Origin: DASYXZ01 sp035934315
GTDB lineage: Bacteria > Acidobacteriota > Terriglobia > UBA7540
Direction of reading: 5' to 3'
Length of the DNA stretch: 64,000 bases
Assembly (NCBI GenBank): GCA_035934315.1
Contig: DASYXZ010000081.1
Location: forward strand, 9,868 to 73,867
Part shown: one piece after another, positions 25,026 through 32,908 of the stretch
How positions within the stretch are numbered: the first letter of the stretch is position 1
Layout: each line of letters begins with the position of its first letter
Made by a program: the position numbers and the translations under genes
Notes under the pieces: generated by a model
What the model saw: the letters and a program-made list of their open reading frames with translations, nothing else
Database searches by the model: none
Told to the model about the DNA's origin: nothing

Positions 25026-26894
25026 TTAGGTTCCGGCAAGTTTTTCTTTACGCACAATTCCGCGGCCTTCTTGAATGTGGATGAGCTGATTGGCTTCGAC
25101 CTTCTGAACGCGCTCGACAAGGCCGGAAGGCCAGCGGATCTCAATCAGACCCACCTGCCTGGCGCGGCCAAGCCCGAAATGAAGGCGAAAATCGTTTTGG
25201 GAAAGATAACTGGCGCCGCTCATCACCTCGTCAATTTGAGAATGATCTCCCGTTACAACTGTGACTCGGGCTCCAATCGCGCTTCGATTGGATTTGACGC
25301 CGATGCACTTGACTTTGATCCATTTATTTTCCTTTGCGCAATCATTGCGAAGCAACGACGGAGGCTCGTTCATATTGATGACGACAGCGTCCATGTCACC
25401 ATCATTATCATAGTCTCCAAAGGCGCAGCCGCGGCTGGTATGCGGCTGGGTGATGCCGGGCCCGGCCTTCGGGGCTACATTTTCAAATCGTCCGTCTCCC
25501 TTATTGCGGTAAAGGACCTTGGGTGATGCGTAATTGGCCATTAGCCCGCGCCCCTCGACCTGCGGGTAAACGTGCCCGGTGGAAACGAAAATGTCCCGCC
25601 AGCCATCATTGTCAAAGTCCTGAAATCCCGCCCCCCAGCCGACATTGGCCGTGGCCGATGCGAGGCCGGCCTGATAAACTGCGTCATAGAACGTGCCGTT
25701 GCGGTTGCTGTGGTAGAGGCTGAGGTTTTCCCCGGCGAAATTTGGTTTCAAAATGTCAAGCCAGCCGTCGCAGTCGTAATCTCCCACGGCAACCCCCATT
25801 CCGCCTTGCGTGGCTCCGTTCCCGCTGAGCGCGCAACCAGCGGGTGTACCGATTTCCGTAAAGGTACCATCGTGATTGTTGCGGTACAGGAGACTGGGCG
25901 CTTCGTCGCAGGCAACATAGATGTCAGGCCACCCGTCGTTATCAAAGTCAGCCGCAGCAGCCCCCATCCCATAAGAACCCACGGGAAGCCAGTTGGCGCG
26001 CAAGACATAGGGGTCCGGCGACCCGCGCGGGATGCTTACACCGGCTGCCGCCGAGACATCCTCAAAAGTGCCATTGCCCCGGTTATGGTAAAGGATATTC
26101 GTCCCTCCCCCCATTCCCTGAGGGCCGCAGGGCACAGCGAGACCGTAGTACGTGCAGAGCGGATCAGCGCCCGGCGCGGGAGTGATGTGCGGATCAAAGT
26201 TCACGTAGTTGGCCACAAATAGGTCCAGGTGTCCGTCACGATCATAGTCCAGGAAGCAGCACGCGACATTCCACCTCGGGTGAGGACCAGGCTGGGCGAG
26301 GCCGGCCTTCCCGGTGGCATCGGTGAAGGTGCCGTCGCCGTTATTGTGGTAAAGAACGTTTTGGCCCCAGTAAGTCACGAATAAATCGTCATAGCCATCG
26401 TTGTCGTAATCGCCCACGCAGCAACCCTGACCCCAGCCTGTACGGACCAAGCCTGCCGCTCGTGTGACATCCGTGAAGGTCCCATCGCGATTGTTGTGGA
26501 AGAGAAAGTTTGACGGGGGTGGGCCGGGAGAAGGATCGTCAAATTGAGTTCCGTTCACCATGAAAATGTCAGGCCAACCATCATTGTCATAGTCCAGGAA
26601 TGCGACGCCACATCCCATCTCTTCCACAAGGAACCGCTTGCTGGTTATCGCACCGGTTACGTTCGCCGCCTTGCCGAGCCCTGCCTGTTCGGCGACATCC
26701 GTAAAGCGAAATCCCAAGTTGCCTGCCGAAATTTCCGGATGTGACCTCTTCACCGTCGGTTTTTGAACAGCCGCAGTTTTGGATAGTCCGGGGACAAGTA
26801 TAGACGCTGGCACGGACGCGCCGAGGCGCCCAAGCCGTTGCAGAAATTCGCGACGCGACCCCGGGAGGTTCCTGGGGGAGTTAGTGGGGTTCAT
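25026..26894 (-). CDS. Tat-exported CRTAC1-like FG-GAP/ASPIC-UnbV protein
   Basis: 622 aa from the ATG at 26894; longer upstream starts would overlap the preceding gene further. A Tat signal, GSRREFLQRLGRLGAS, lies near residues 12-27. Seven calcium-binding FG-GAP/VCBS loops of the form DxDxDGxxD are visible (for example DYDNDGWPDIF, DYDRDGHLDLF, DYDNDGDMDAV), predicting a beta-propeller. The C-terminus carries the ASPIC/UnbV domain (IGARVTVVTGD...GLGRARQVGLIEIRWPSG). The start overlaps the stop of the upstream TPR gene by 14 bases, so translation is probably coupled. Cell-surface or periplasmic binding or adhesion is inferred; no bacterial member's role is settled. Confidence 0.88.
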   Translation of the reverse strand: MNPTNSPRNLPGSRREFLQRLGRLGASVPASILVPGLSKTAAVQKPTVKRSHPEISAGNLGFRFTDVAEQAGLGKAANVTGAITSKRFLVEEMGCGVAFLDYDNDGWPDIFMVNGTQFDDPSPGPPPSNFLFHNNRDGTFTDVTRAAGLVRTGWGQGCCVGDYDNDGYDDLFVTYWGQNVLYHNNGDGTFTDATGKAGLAQPGPHPRWNVACCFLDYDRDGHLDLFVANYVNFDPHITPAPGADPLCTYYGLAVPCGPQGMGGGTNILYHNRGNGTFEDVSAAAGVSIPRGSPDPYVLRANWLPVGSYGMGAAAADFDNDGWPDIYVACDEAPSLLYRNNHDGTFTEIGTPAGCALSGNGATQGGMGVAVGDYDCDGWLDILKPNFAGENLSLYHSNRNGTFYDAVYQAGLASATANVGWGAGFQDFDNDGWRDIFVSTGHVYPQVEGRGLMANYASPKVLYRNKGDGRFENVAPKAGPGITQPHTSRGCAFGDYDNDGDMDAVVINMNEPPSLLRNDCAKENKWIKVKCIGVKSNRSAIGARVTVVTGDHSQIDEVMSGASYLSQNDFRLHFGLGRARQVGLIEIRWPSGLVERVQKVEANQLIHIQEGRGIVRKEKLAGT

Positions 26895-28059
26895 TTTCAG
26901 GCACTTTGGAAGATTCTGGCAAGTCTTGTTGGTGACTGGCATTCCGCCAAAGTATGGCGGTGGCATTCTGGTTCTTATGAATTTCCTCGAATCGTTTGAG
27001 GGCTTCTTCGCTTTCAGGGATTTTTCCGAGCTTCCGCAGGGCGACGCTTAGAAGGTAGTAGTACTCCGGCGTGCTGGAATTAATCGCGATGGCCTTCAAC
27101 GCGGCATCCGTGGACTTCTGCCAATTGTTTTGAGTTTGATACGCCTTGGCCAGATCATAATAGGCGAGGTCGCACTTGGGATCTTCGACCAGCGCCTTGT
27201 TGGCGAACTCGATGGCGCGGCTCGTCTCTTGTTGCCGGTTGTAGTGGGCGCTGAGATACTCATAGGGCCATGGCGAATGTAAGTGCCGCGCTTCATCCAT
27301 TTGCGCGGCTGTCGTGTAGTCCTTCACCGCCTCGGCATTGTCTCCCAGGACTTCCGTGACCAGGCCCAGGTTGGCATACGCCTTCATGTAGGAAGGATTC
27401 AACTGGATGGCGGTTTTGAACTCTTTTTCAGCGAGAGGAAAGACTTGCCGCGTGTAGTAAATTCGACCGAGGAAGTAGTGAATTTCGTCCGAGTTCGGTT
27501 CCAACTCGGCCGCCGACCGCAACTCCACTTCGGCCAAATCGTAACGGCCCAGGAAGGTGCATACCAAGCCGAGGATCTTATGCGCTTGGGCGTCCTTAAC
27601 GTTAAGCTGAAGGGACTTGGAAAGCTCGCTGACAGCGCCTCCGATTTCGTGGGTCCGAAAAAACACATAGCCAAGATCGTAGTGCGCCCTGGCCGAGCCG
27701 GGATGATCCTGAAGATAGCCCTTCAAGCCTGCGACGGTTTCCTGATACCGCCCGGTCTCAATGTTGTCCTCAAGCGGCTTGAGTTTCTGCAGGTCATCCT
27801 CGCTGCCGGTTTGAACGAGACTTCCCTGGGACCGAGGGGTGAAGGCGGCCGTGTCGTCATTCTGGCTGGGGGCTTTCTTCTGTGCGCTGACTGAAAGTGT
27901 AACGACGACCAAAGCAATCAGCAAACAGGCGATTCGCCCAATCCACGCGCGGGTTGAGGGTCCTTCACAATGCGAATCAGGCGATGCAACCACCGTGTTA
28001 CAGTTCCCTCCGGACGTACCCTTGCGCAATTCAGTTTTAGCTTTAGCTATTCTCTTCAT
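26881..28059 (-). CDS. Membrane-anchored TPR protein
   Basis: 392 aa. A hydrophobic segment at about 40-59 (WIGRIACLLIALVVVTLSVSAQ) is a signal or anchor after a long polar N-terminus. From about 90 to 370 there are some seven or eight TPR units (for example AHYDLGYVFFRTHEIGGAVSE, AYANLGLVTEVLGDNAEAVK). No catalytic motif. It starts 12 bp after the large TPR gene and its end overlaps the CRTAC1 gene by 14 bases, so all are one operon. The repeats would act as a binding scaffold; partners are unknown. Confidence 0.8.
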   Translation of the reverse strand: MKRIAKAKTELRKGTSGGNCNTVVASPDSHCEGPSTRAWIGRIACLLIALVVVTLSVSAQKKAPSQNDDTAAFTPRSQGSLVQTGSEDDLQKLKPLEDNIETGRYQETVAGLKGYLQDHPGSARAHYDLGYVFFRTHEIGGAVSELSKSLQLNVKDAQAHKILGLVCTFLGRYDLAEVELRSAAELEPNSDEIHYFLGRIYYTRQVFPLAEKEFKTAIQLNPSYMKAYANLGLVTEVLGDNAEAVKDYTTAAQMDEARHLHSPWPYEYLSAHYNRQQETSRAIEFANKALVEDPKCDLAYYDLAKAYQTQNNWQKSTDAALKAIAINSSTPEYYYLLSVALRKLGKIPESEEALKRFEEIHKNQNATAILWRNASHQQDLPESSKVPENEPH

Positions 28060-28071
28060 TCACGGTTCGGC

Positions 28072-30831
28072 CTAATGCCGTACGTTCTGCTTGGATACGC
28101 CAAGCTGTTTGAGTGCGGCGGTCAGGTTCTCCTGCGCTTCAAGGTATTGGGGATCGAGTTTGAGAGCCTGCTGAAAGATGGCGACCGCCTTCTGCGACTC
28201 GCCCTTTCGAGCCAGCGCTAATCCCAGGTAATTATAAGCCTCGGGCCATGAAGGTCGCAATCGGATTACCTGCTCGAATTCTCCGATCGCCCCATCGAGG
28301 TCAGCTTTATTAAGCAAAATCTTCGCCAACGAGAAACGGGTTTCAGAATCGCCGGGCTTTAAGCGAACAGTCTCCCGCCATTCTCGAACCGCCCCTTCCA
28401 AATCTCCCTTCTTGAGCAGAGCCTCTCCGAGCCCCTCATGAGCCTCAGCCGAATTCGGGGCCAATCGGACGACCGTCTGGAAATCGGCAATGGCCGCATC
28501 AATTTTTCCATCCACCAGTTCTCCTTCCGCCTGGATGAACTGGGCATCGGCAAATTGCGTTTTAGTCTGCGCGGCGATGAGTTGTTGGGCGATCTGGAAC
28601 TGTTTTGCGGCTTCGTCGCCGTGCCCGGAGCGCCCCAGGGCCAGGCCCAACTGATAGTAAGCATCGCCCCGCTGTGGATCCAATTTCACGGCCTGGCGGA
28701 GATACATAATCGCTTCCGGATATTTCTTCTGGCCGACGAGAAGTTTACCGAGCGTGTACTGCGCATCCGCGGCCTGGGGGTCCATTGCCACAACTTGGCG
28801 GAGTTCGTTGATTTCCTGCTCGATGTTTCCCTGCCGACCGTAAGTTATCGCCAGATTGTAATGAGCGCTGGACATGGTGGGGGCGAGCTTGATAGCGGTT
28901 TGCAGTTCCTGAACGGCCGCACTGAGATCGGTTTCAGTCAGGACAGCCCCGAGATCGGAGTGAGCTTCCGCGTAATCGGGCTTCTCCTGAATGGCCTTGC
29001 GGAATTCCTCGATGGCTTGGGCGGTCTGATTGGACTGGGCATACACAAGGCCCAGGGCGTTGTGGGCTTCGTAGAAATCGGGCGCTCCTCGAATCGCGGC
29101 TCGCAATTCCTGCACCACTACCTCTTCGCTGGCGCCCTCCTTGCCCAGCAGGCGGCCGAGCACGAAATGCAACTCCGGGTTGTCCGCCTTCCCTTGGGCG
29201 ACCCGCTGAAGCCCGGAGATCACTTCCGTTAGATCGGTTTGCCCCCTGGCGGACCGCGGGTCCAATCGAAGCGCGGCGTCCAATCGATGGAGAGCAGCAT
29301 CGGTTCTGTGGAGCTTCAGAAGGATGACAGACTGATCGATATAACCGGGAAAATCATTGGGATTCAGAGCCAGCGCGCATGCCAGGTTGTCAAGAGCGGA
29401 CTGATATTCGCCGAGGTCTTTAAGAGCCATCCCCAGAAATGCGTAGGCTTCTCCGGAGGTGGGGTCGAGTTGGGTAGCTTTTTTCAAATGAGAAATGGCC
29501 TCGTTCCTCTGGCCTCCGTACCACAGGGCAACCCCGAGATTGTAATGTGCCCCGGAGGATTGCGGGTCCAGCGCCACCGCCTGATTCAGTTCTTTCATCG
29601 CATCGGGCAACTTGCCTTGCTGGCCTAAGATAAATCCGAGCAGGTTGTGAGCCCTCGCGTATCCAGGGTCGGCTTGCACGGCGGCACTGAGTGAATGGGT
29701 TGCTCCCTCAAAGTCTCCTCCGTCGAGTTCCTGGGCGCCCTGGTCACACAGTTTCTGGGCGTCTGGATTGGCAGGCACAGGAGGAACGCGAGGTGGGCTG
29801 GTGGAAGCGAGCTGGTTTAAAACAGAACCCAGCGTGTAATAACCTTCGCCCATTTGTGGCGCCAGCCGAAGACTGGTTTCAAGCCATCGAACCGCCTTTT
29901 CCAAGTCGCCCATTTGCCGGTAGGTTTGAGCCATCTCGTACTGGTTCCGATAGGCGATGGCGTCCGGGGGATGGAGGGCCAGGGCCTGCTCGAACTGTGC
30001 CAACGCGCCCTTAGGGTCGCCCTTGGCGCGCATCACTAGGCCCATATTCAGATGGGCCTCGATACTCTTGGGGCGCAGAGCCAGCGCCTTCTGAAGCGCC
30101 TCGTAGCCGGAATTAAAATCGCCCACGCTGGCCAAAGTCGAGCCGAGATTGTTGTAAGCCCGGAAGTAGTCCGGCTTCAATTCCACGGCTCTTCGATATT
30201 CCCCAAGACCGGCAGATATTTCATTGTTTTGAACATAGGCATTCCCAAGACCGTTATGAGCCTCGGCAGATTTGGGATTCTGCTTCAGAACAGTTTGGTA
30301 TTCGGCGATCGATTCCTTGATCTGGCCTCCCTCCTCCAAAGCGAGCGCCAATGCCAGGCGCGCCTTCTCAAACCTGGGTTGAAGCAGGAGGGCAGTTTTC
30401 AACTCCTTCGTCGCTTCATCCATGTGTTGGGAGCCGGCGGCGATGAGTCCGAGGTAATAATGGGCCTGAACGTCATTGGAGTTGAGGGCAAGGGCCTTGC
30501 GGAAAGCTGACTCGCTCTCGGTCGGGTTGCCCAATTGGACCAGCGCTATCCCTAATCCATCATAAGCCGGGCCGTTTTGGGGATCGCTGCGGAGAGCCAA
30601 TTGGAATTGCGCCGCCGCTTGCTTCCACTTCTGCTCGGTCAACAGGATAACTCCCTGACGATAGGGCTCTGCACCCGATTTCGTTTCCGTTCCGGCTGGG
30701 AAAAGCTGGGCTGAAAGAAGAAAGGACAGGACGAGAATAAGAACGGAACCGCCGGGAATGGTCCGAAGCCAGCCACGTCCACACGCCCAACTGGCATTCT
30801 GAGTATCGCCGCGCTGATGCCCTTTGTTCAT
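28072..30831 (-). CDS. Giant TPR protein (about 24 repeats)
   Basis: 919 aa from the ATG at 30831, which places a hydrophobic signal or anchor segment (SVLILVLSFLLSAQLFPAG) at about residues 29-47. A TTG at 30987, overlapping the upstream stop as TTGA, would allow translational coupling but adds 52 odd residues. The rest, from about 55 to 905, is an almost unbroken array of 34-residue TPR units rich in the consensus A-Y-NLG-x-G-A---A. Such a superhelix of over 20 repeats resembles O-GlcNAc-transferase-like TPR regions, but no transferase domain follows. Second gene of the operon; location presumably periplasmic. Confidence 0.82.
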   Translation of the reverse strand: MNKGHQRGDTQNASWACGRGWLRTIPGGSVLILVLSFLLSAQLFPAGTETKSGAEPYRQGVILLTEQKWKQAAAQFQLALRSDPQNGPAYDGLGIALVQLGNPTESESAFRKALALNSNDVQAHYYLGLIAAGSQHMDEATKELKTALLLQPRFEKARLALALALEEGGQIKESIAEYQTVLKQNPKSAEAHNGLGNAYVQNNEISAGLGEYRRAVELKPDYFRAYNNLGSTLASVGDFNSGYEALQKALALRPKSIEAHLNMGLVMRAKGDPKGALAQFEQALALHPPDAIAYRNQYEMAQTYRQMGDLEKAVRWLETSLRLAPQMGEGYYTLGSVLNQLASTSPPRVPPVPANPDAQKLCDQGAQELDGGDFEGATHSLSAAVQADPGYARAHNLLGFILGQQGKLPDAMKELNQAVALDPQSSGAHYNLGVALWYGGQRNEAISHLKKATQLDPTSGEAYAFLGMALKDLGEYQSALDNLACALALNPNDFPGYIDQSVILLKLHRTDAALHRLDAALRLDPRSARGQTDLTEVISGLQRVAQGKADNPELHFVLGRLLGKEGASEEVVVQELRAAIRGAPDFYEAHNALGLVYAQSNQTAQAIEEFRKAIQEKPDYAEAHSDLGAVLTETDLSAAVQELQTAIKLAPTMSSAHYNLAITYGRQGNIEQEINELRQVVAMDPQAADAQYTLGKLLVGQKKYPEAIMYLRQAVKLDPQRGDAYYQLGLALGRSGHGDEAAKQFQIAQQLIAAQTKTQFADAQFIQAEGELVDGKIDAAIADFQTVVRLAPNSAEAHEGLGEALLKKGDLEGAVREWRETVRLKPGDSETRFSLAKILLNKADLDGAIGEFEQVIRLRPSWPEAYNYLGLALARKGESQKAVAIFQQALKLDPQYLEAQENLTAALKQLGVSKQNVRH

Positions 30832-30983
30832 AAAGGCTCTTCGCACCGATTCTCCCGGGGCCACGCGAAAATTCGCCGCAGGGCCTCTCGTCTGGGGAGA
30901 AAGGAACGTCTCACGTCCTCTGAAAATGTCTCCTTCCGTGAAGCTCCTCCATACCAGAAAAAAAAGGCCGGCATTCTCATCAG

Positions 30984-32567
30984 TCAATTGGGTGGCAGTA
31001 AATGGAGCTGTAAGTGAGTCCGCTCACTGTGCTCTGTCTTGAGCTTTTGCCATTCCGCGTATTGTTGCTTGGACTCGGCGCTCTTACCGAGTAGATGAAA
31101 CAACAGATACAACTGGTAGTGGGCCTGGGCTGACGTCGGATCGAGTGCGATCGCGCGTTCGAGATCCTCCTGCGCCTCCGCATAGTCGTGCTCTGCAACA
31201 AGGATGGTTCCCAGTTTAACATACGAGGGTGCATACTGGGGATGGCTCTTGATCAGATTGCGAAGGAGCGCCACCGCACGATCATTTTGGCCGAGGTGGC
31301 TGTACGTCAGACTCAAGTAATACGAGGCTGCAACCTGGTTGGGCTCCTCTTGGAGGCTTTGTTCCAATGAGGATCGCGCTTCAGTGTAGTGGCCCTGCAA
31401 GTAATATACCGTCCCCATGGCGTAATTCAACACCTGGTCTTGAGGATGTTTCTGCAAAAGCCCACGCAAAAGCGACTCGGCTTTGGGTAGGTCGTCCCGG
31501 GCCACGTACGCAGAAGCAAGAACGTAGACGTAGCTGTCGCGGTCAGGTTTCAGCGCGGCGGCTTTCGAGAGAGCAGACACTGCGTCGTCAATCAGATTTC
31601 GCTCCAGGCAGACCTTTCCGAACTCAAACAGGATATCGGGATTTTCCGGCTCCAGTTGTTTCGCCTTCAGAAGATACGCCAACGCCTTTTCAGAATCTTT
31701 TTGCTGCTCGGCCACTTCGGCCACTCCCAGATCGCAAGCCGCACATGCCGGATTCAAGGTGAGAGCTAGTTGGAAATTCCGCTCGGCTCCATCCAGGTCT
31801 GCCATCTGCAGATAACTTTTTCCAAGATTCCCGGCGAGGGTCACGGAAGTATGCCCTGCATTCCTTGATTCCACTGCTTCGAAAATTCCCTTCGCCTCGG
31901 CAGCCATCCCATACTTCACCAGGATCTGGCCAAATTGAAGGGATGATTCATCAGAGGGAATGGGCAAATCCTGCCAAGCGCGAATCACCCCTGCAAGCGC
32001 TTCCTTCTCTCCCAGCGACCCATAGTCTGTAGCCAGCAGCAGAAGGCCCTCTTCGGACCTGCGCAGCTCGGCAACGATAGGGCGTGCGGCATCGAGAGAT
32101 TTCTGATAGTTGTGCTGGGAGGCCTCAAGCTTGGCCAAATCATACCGGGCATTGTTGTTCGTCGGATCGATCTTCAGCGCTTGCTCGAAGCTTTTCCTCG
32201 CCAAGTCGGGCTTATCCTGGAGCGCGTAGGCGTCTCCCAGGGTGGTCCAAGTTCCTGGTAAATGAGGATTTAGCTTAAGAGCCTGGTTAAGGAACTGAAT
32301 GCTCACTTTGTACTGGCCTTGCTGCAGACGAATGGTGCCAAGCATCGCTAAGGCCAGCGGTCGGGTGGTCGGATCCCCCATGGCCAGCCGCGCCTCGTGT
32401 TCCGCTTCCTCCGCGTGTCCCTGGCTCAGCAACTGCGCAGCGGCCTCGATGTGGCTGAGCTGGGCAATGCCGACACTGGCCAGAAACGAAACGCCCAGCA
32501 CCAGGCCACAACATATGCGAGCCAATCGATTCAGGAAGGCAGGGTATGTGACGAACTTAGTATGCAT
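30984..32567 (-). CDS. Secreted TPR protein, first gene of the TPR-CRTAC1 operon
   Basis: 527 aa with an N-terminal signal segment (ICCGLVLGVSFLASVGIAQ at about 18-36) and roughly a dozen TPR units from 40 to 510 (for example PLALAMLGTIRLQQGQYKVS, AYVKLGTILVAEHDY-like helices). No enzymatic residues are seen. The ATG at 32567 lacks a clear ribosome site. The stop touches a possible TTG start of the next gene. It is divergent from the multiheme cytochrome gene, with a 9-bp inverted repeat in the shared region. Confidence 0.8.
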   Translation of the reverse strand: MHTKFVTYPAFLNRLARICCGLVLGVSFLASVGIAQLSHIEAAAQLLSQGHAEEAEHEARLAMGDPTTRPLALAMLGTIRLQQGQYKVSIQFLNQALKLNPHLPGTWTTLGDAYALQDKPDLARKSFEQALKIDPTNNNARYDLAKLEASQHNYQKSLDAARPIVAELRRSEEGLLLLATDYGSLGEKEALAGVIRAWQDLPIPSDESSLQFGQILVKYGMAAEAKGIFEAVESRNAGHTSVTLAGNLGKSYLQMADLDGAERNFQLALTLNPACAACDLGVAEVAEQQKDSEKALAYLLKAKQLEPENPDILFEFGKVCLERNLIDDAVSALSKAAALKPDRDSYVYVLASAYVARDDLPKAESLLRGLLQKHPQDQVLNYAMGTVYYLQGHYTEARSSLEQSLQEEPNQVAASYYLSLTYSHLGQNDRAVALLRNLIKSHPQYAPSYVKLGTILVAEHDYAEAQEDLERAIALDPTSAQAHYQLYLLFHLLGKSAESKQQYAEWQKLKTEHSERTHLQLHLLPPN

Positions 32568-32908
32568 GTCGTGCGTAATTCGTGCAGAAGACCGCTTGAT
32601 CAGACGCCAGCGTCATTATCTCACGCCACCAGAATCCGGACAACCGCGGGAGTAAAGCCATTGTTGAGCCAGGCCATGCCCGGCTCGATAATCCAATGCC
32701 TCGGGCAGCGCGGCCGAACGCGCCATGAGGAGAATGCAGTTTGCCTTGAAGTTCGATTCCTGAGCGGATAAACTCGATTTTTCGAGTGAAGGGCAATTCT
32801 GGGCCGATCAAATTATCAAGCGCGAAATGTAAACGTGCCAACAAATACCACGGAACGCCCCGCTAAACATTTTGTTCCGTGGCACTCAAACAAAATTAAG
32901 CCGCGCGA
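32568..32908. other. Divergent TPR-operon / cytochrome intergenic region
   Basis: 341 bp. Apart from the hairpin at 32848-32882 I see no gene and no convincing sigma-70 pair. Short open frames here do not resemble proteins. Confidence 0.5.
32848..32882. promoter_or_regulatory. 9-bp inverted repeat between the divergent transcripts
   Basis: CCACGGAAC at 32848-32856 is mirrored by GTTCCGTGG at 32874-32882 with a 17-base spacer. It ends 26 bp before the cytochrome start, so it could be an operator or a leader hairpin. Bases GTGCC at 32835 and GGCAC at 32881 extend the symmetry imperfectly. Confidence 0.4.

Noticed and set aside
32557..32844. 95-codon minus-strand frame upstream of the first TPR gene
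   Set aside because: It overlaps the TPR start region out of frame, has no signal or domain and no ribosome site.
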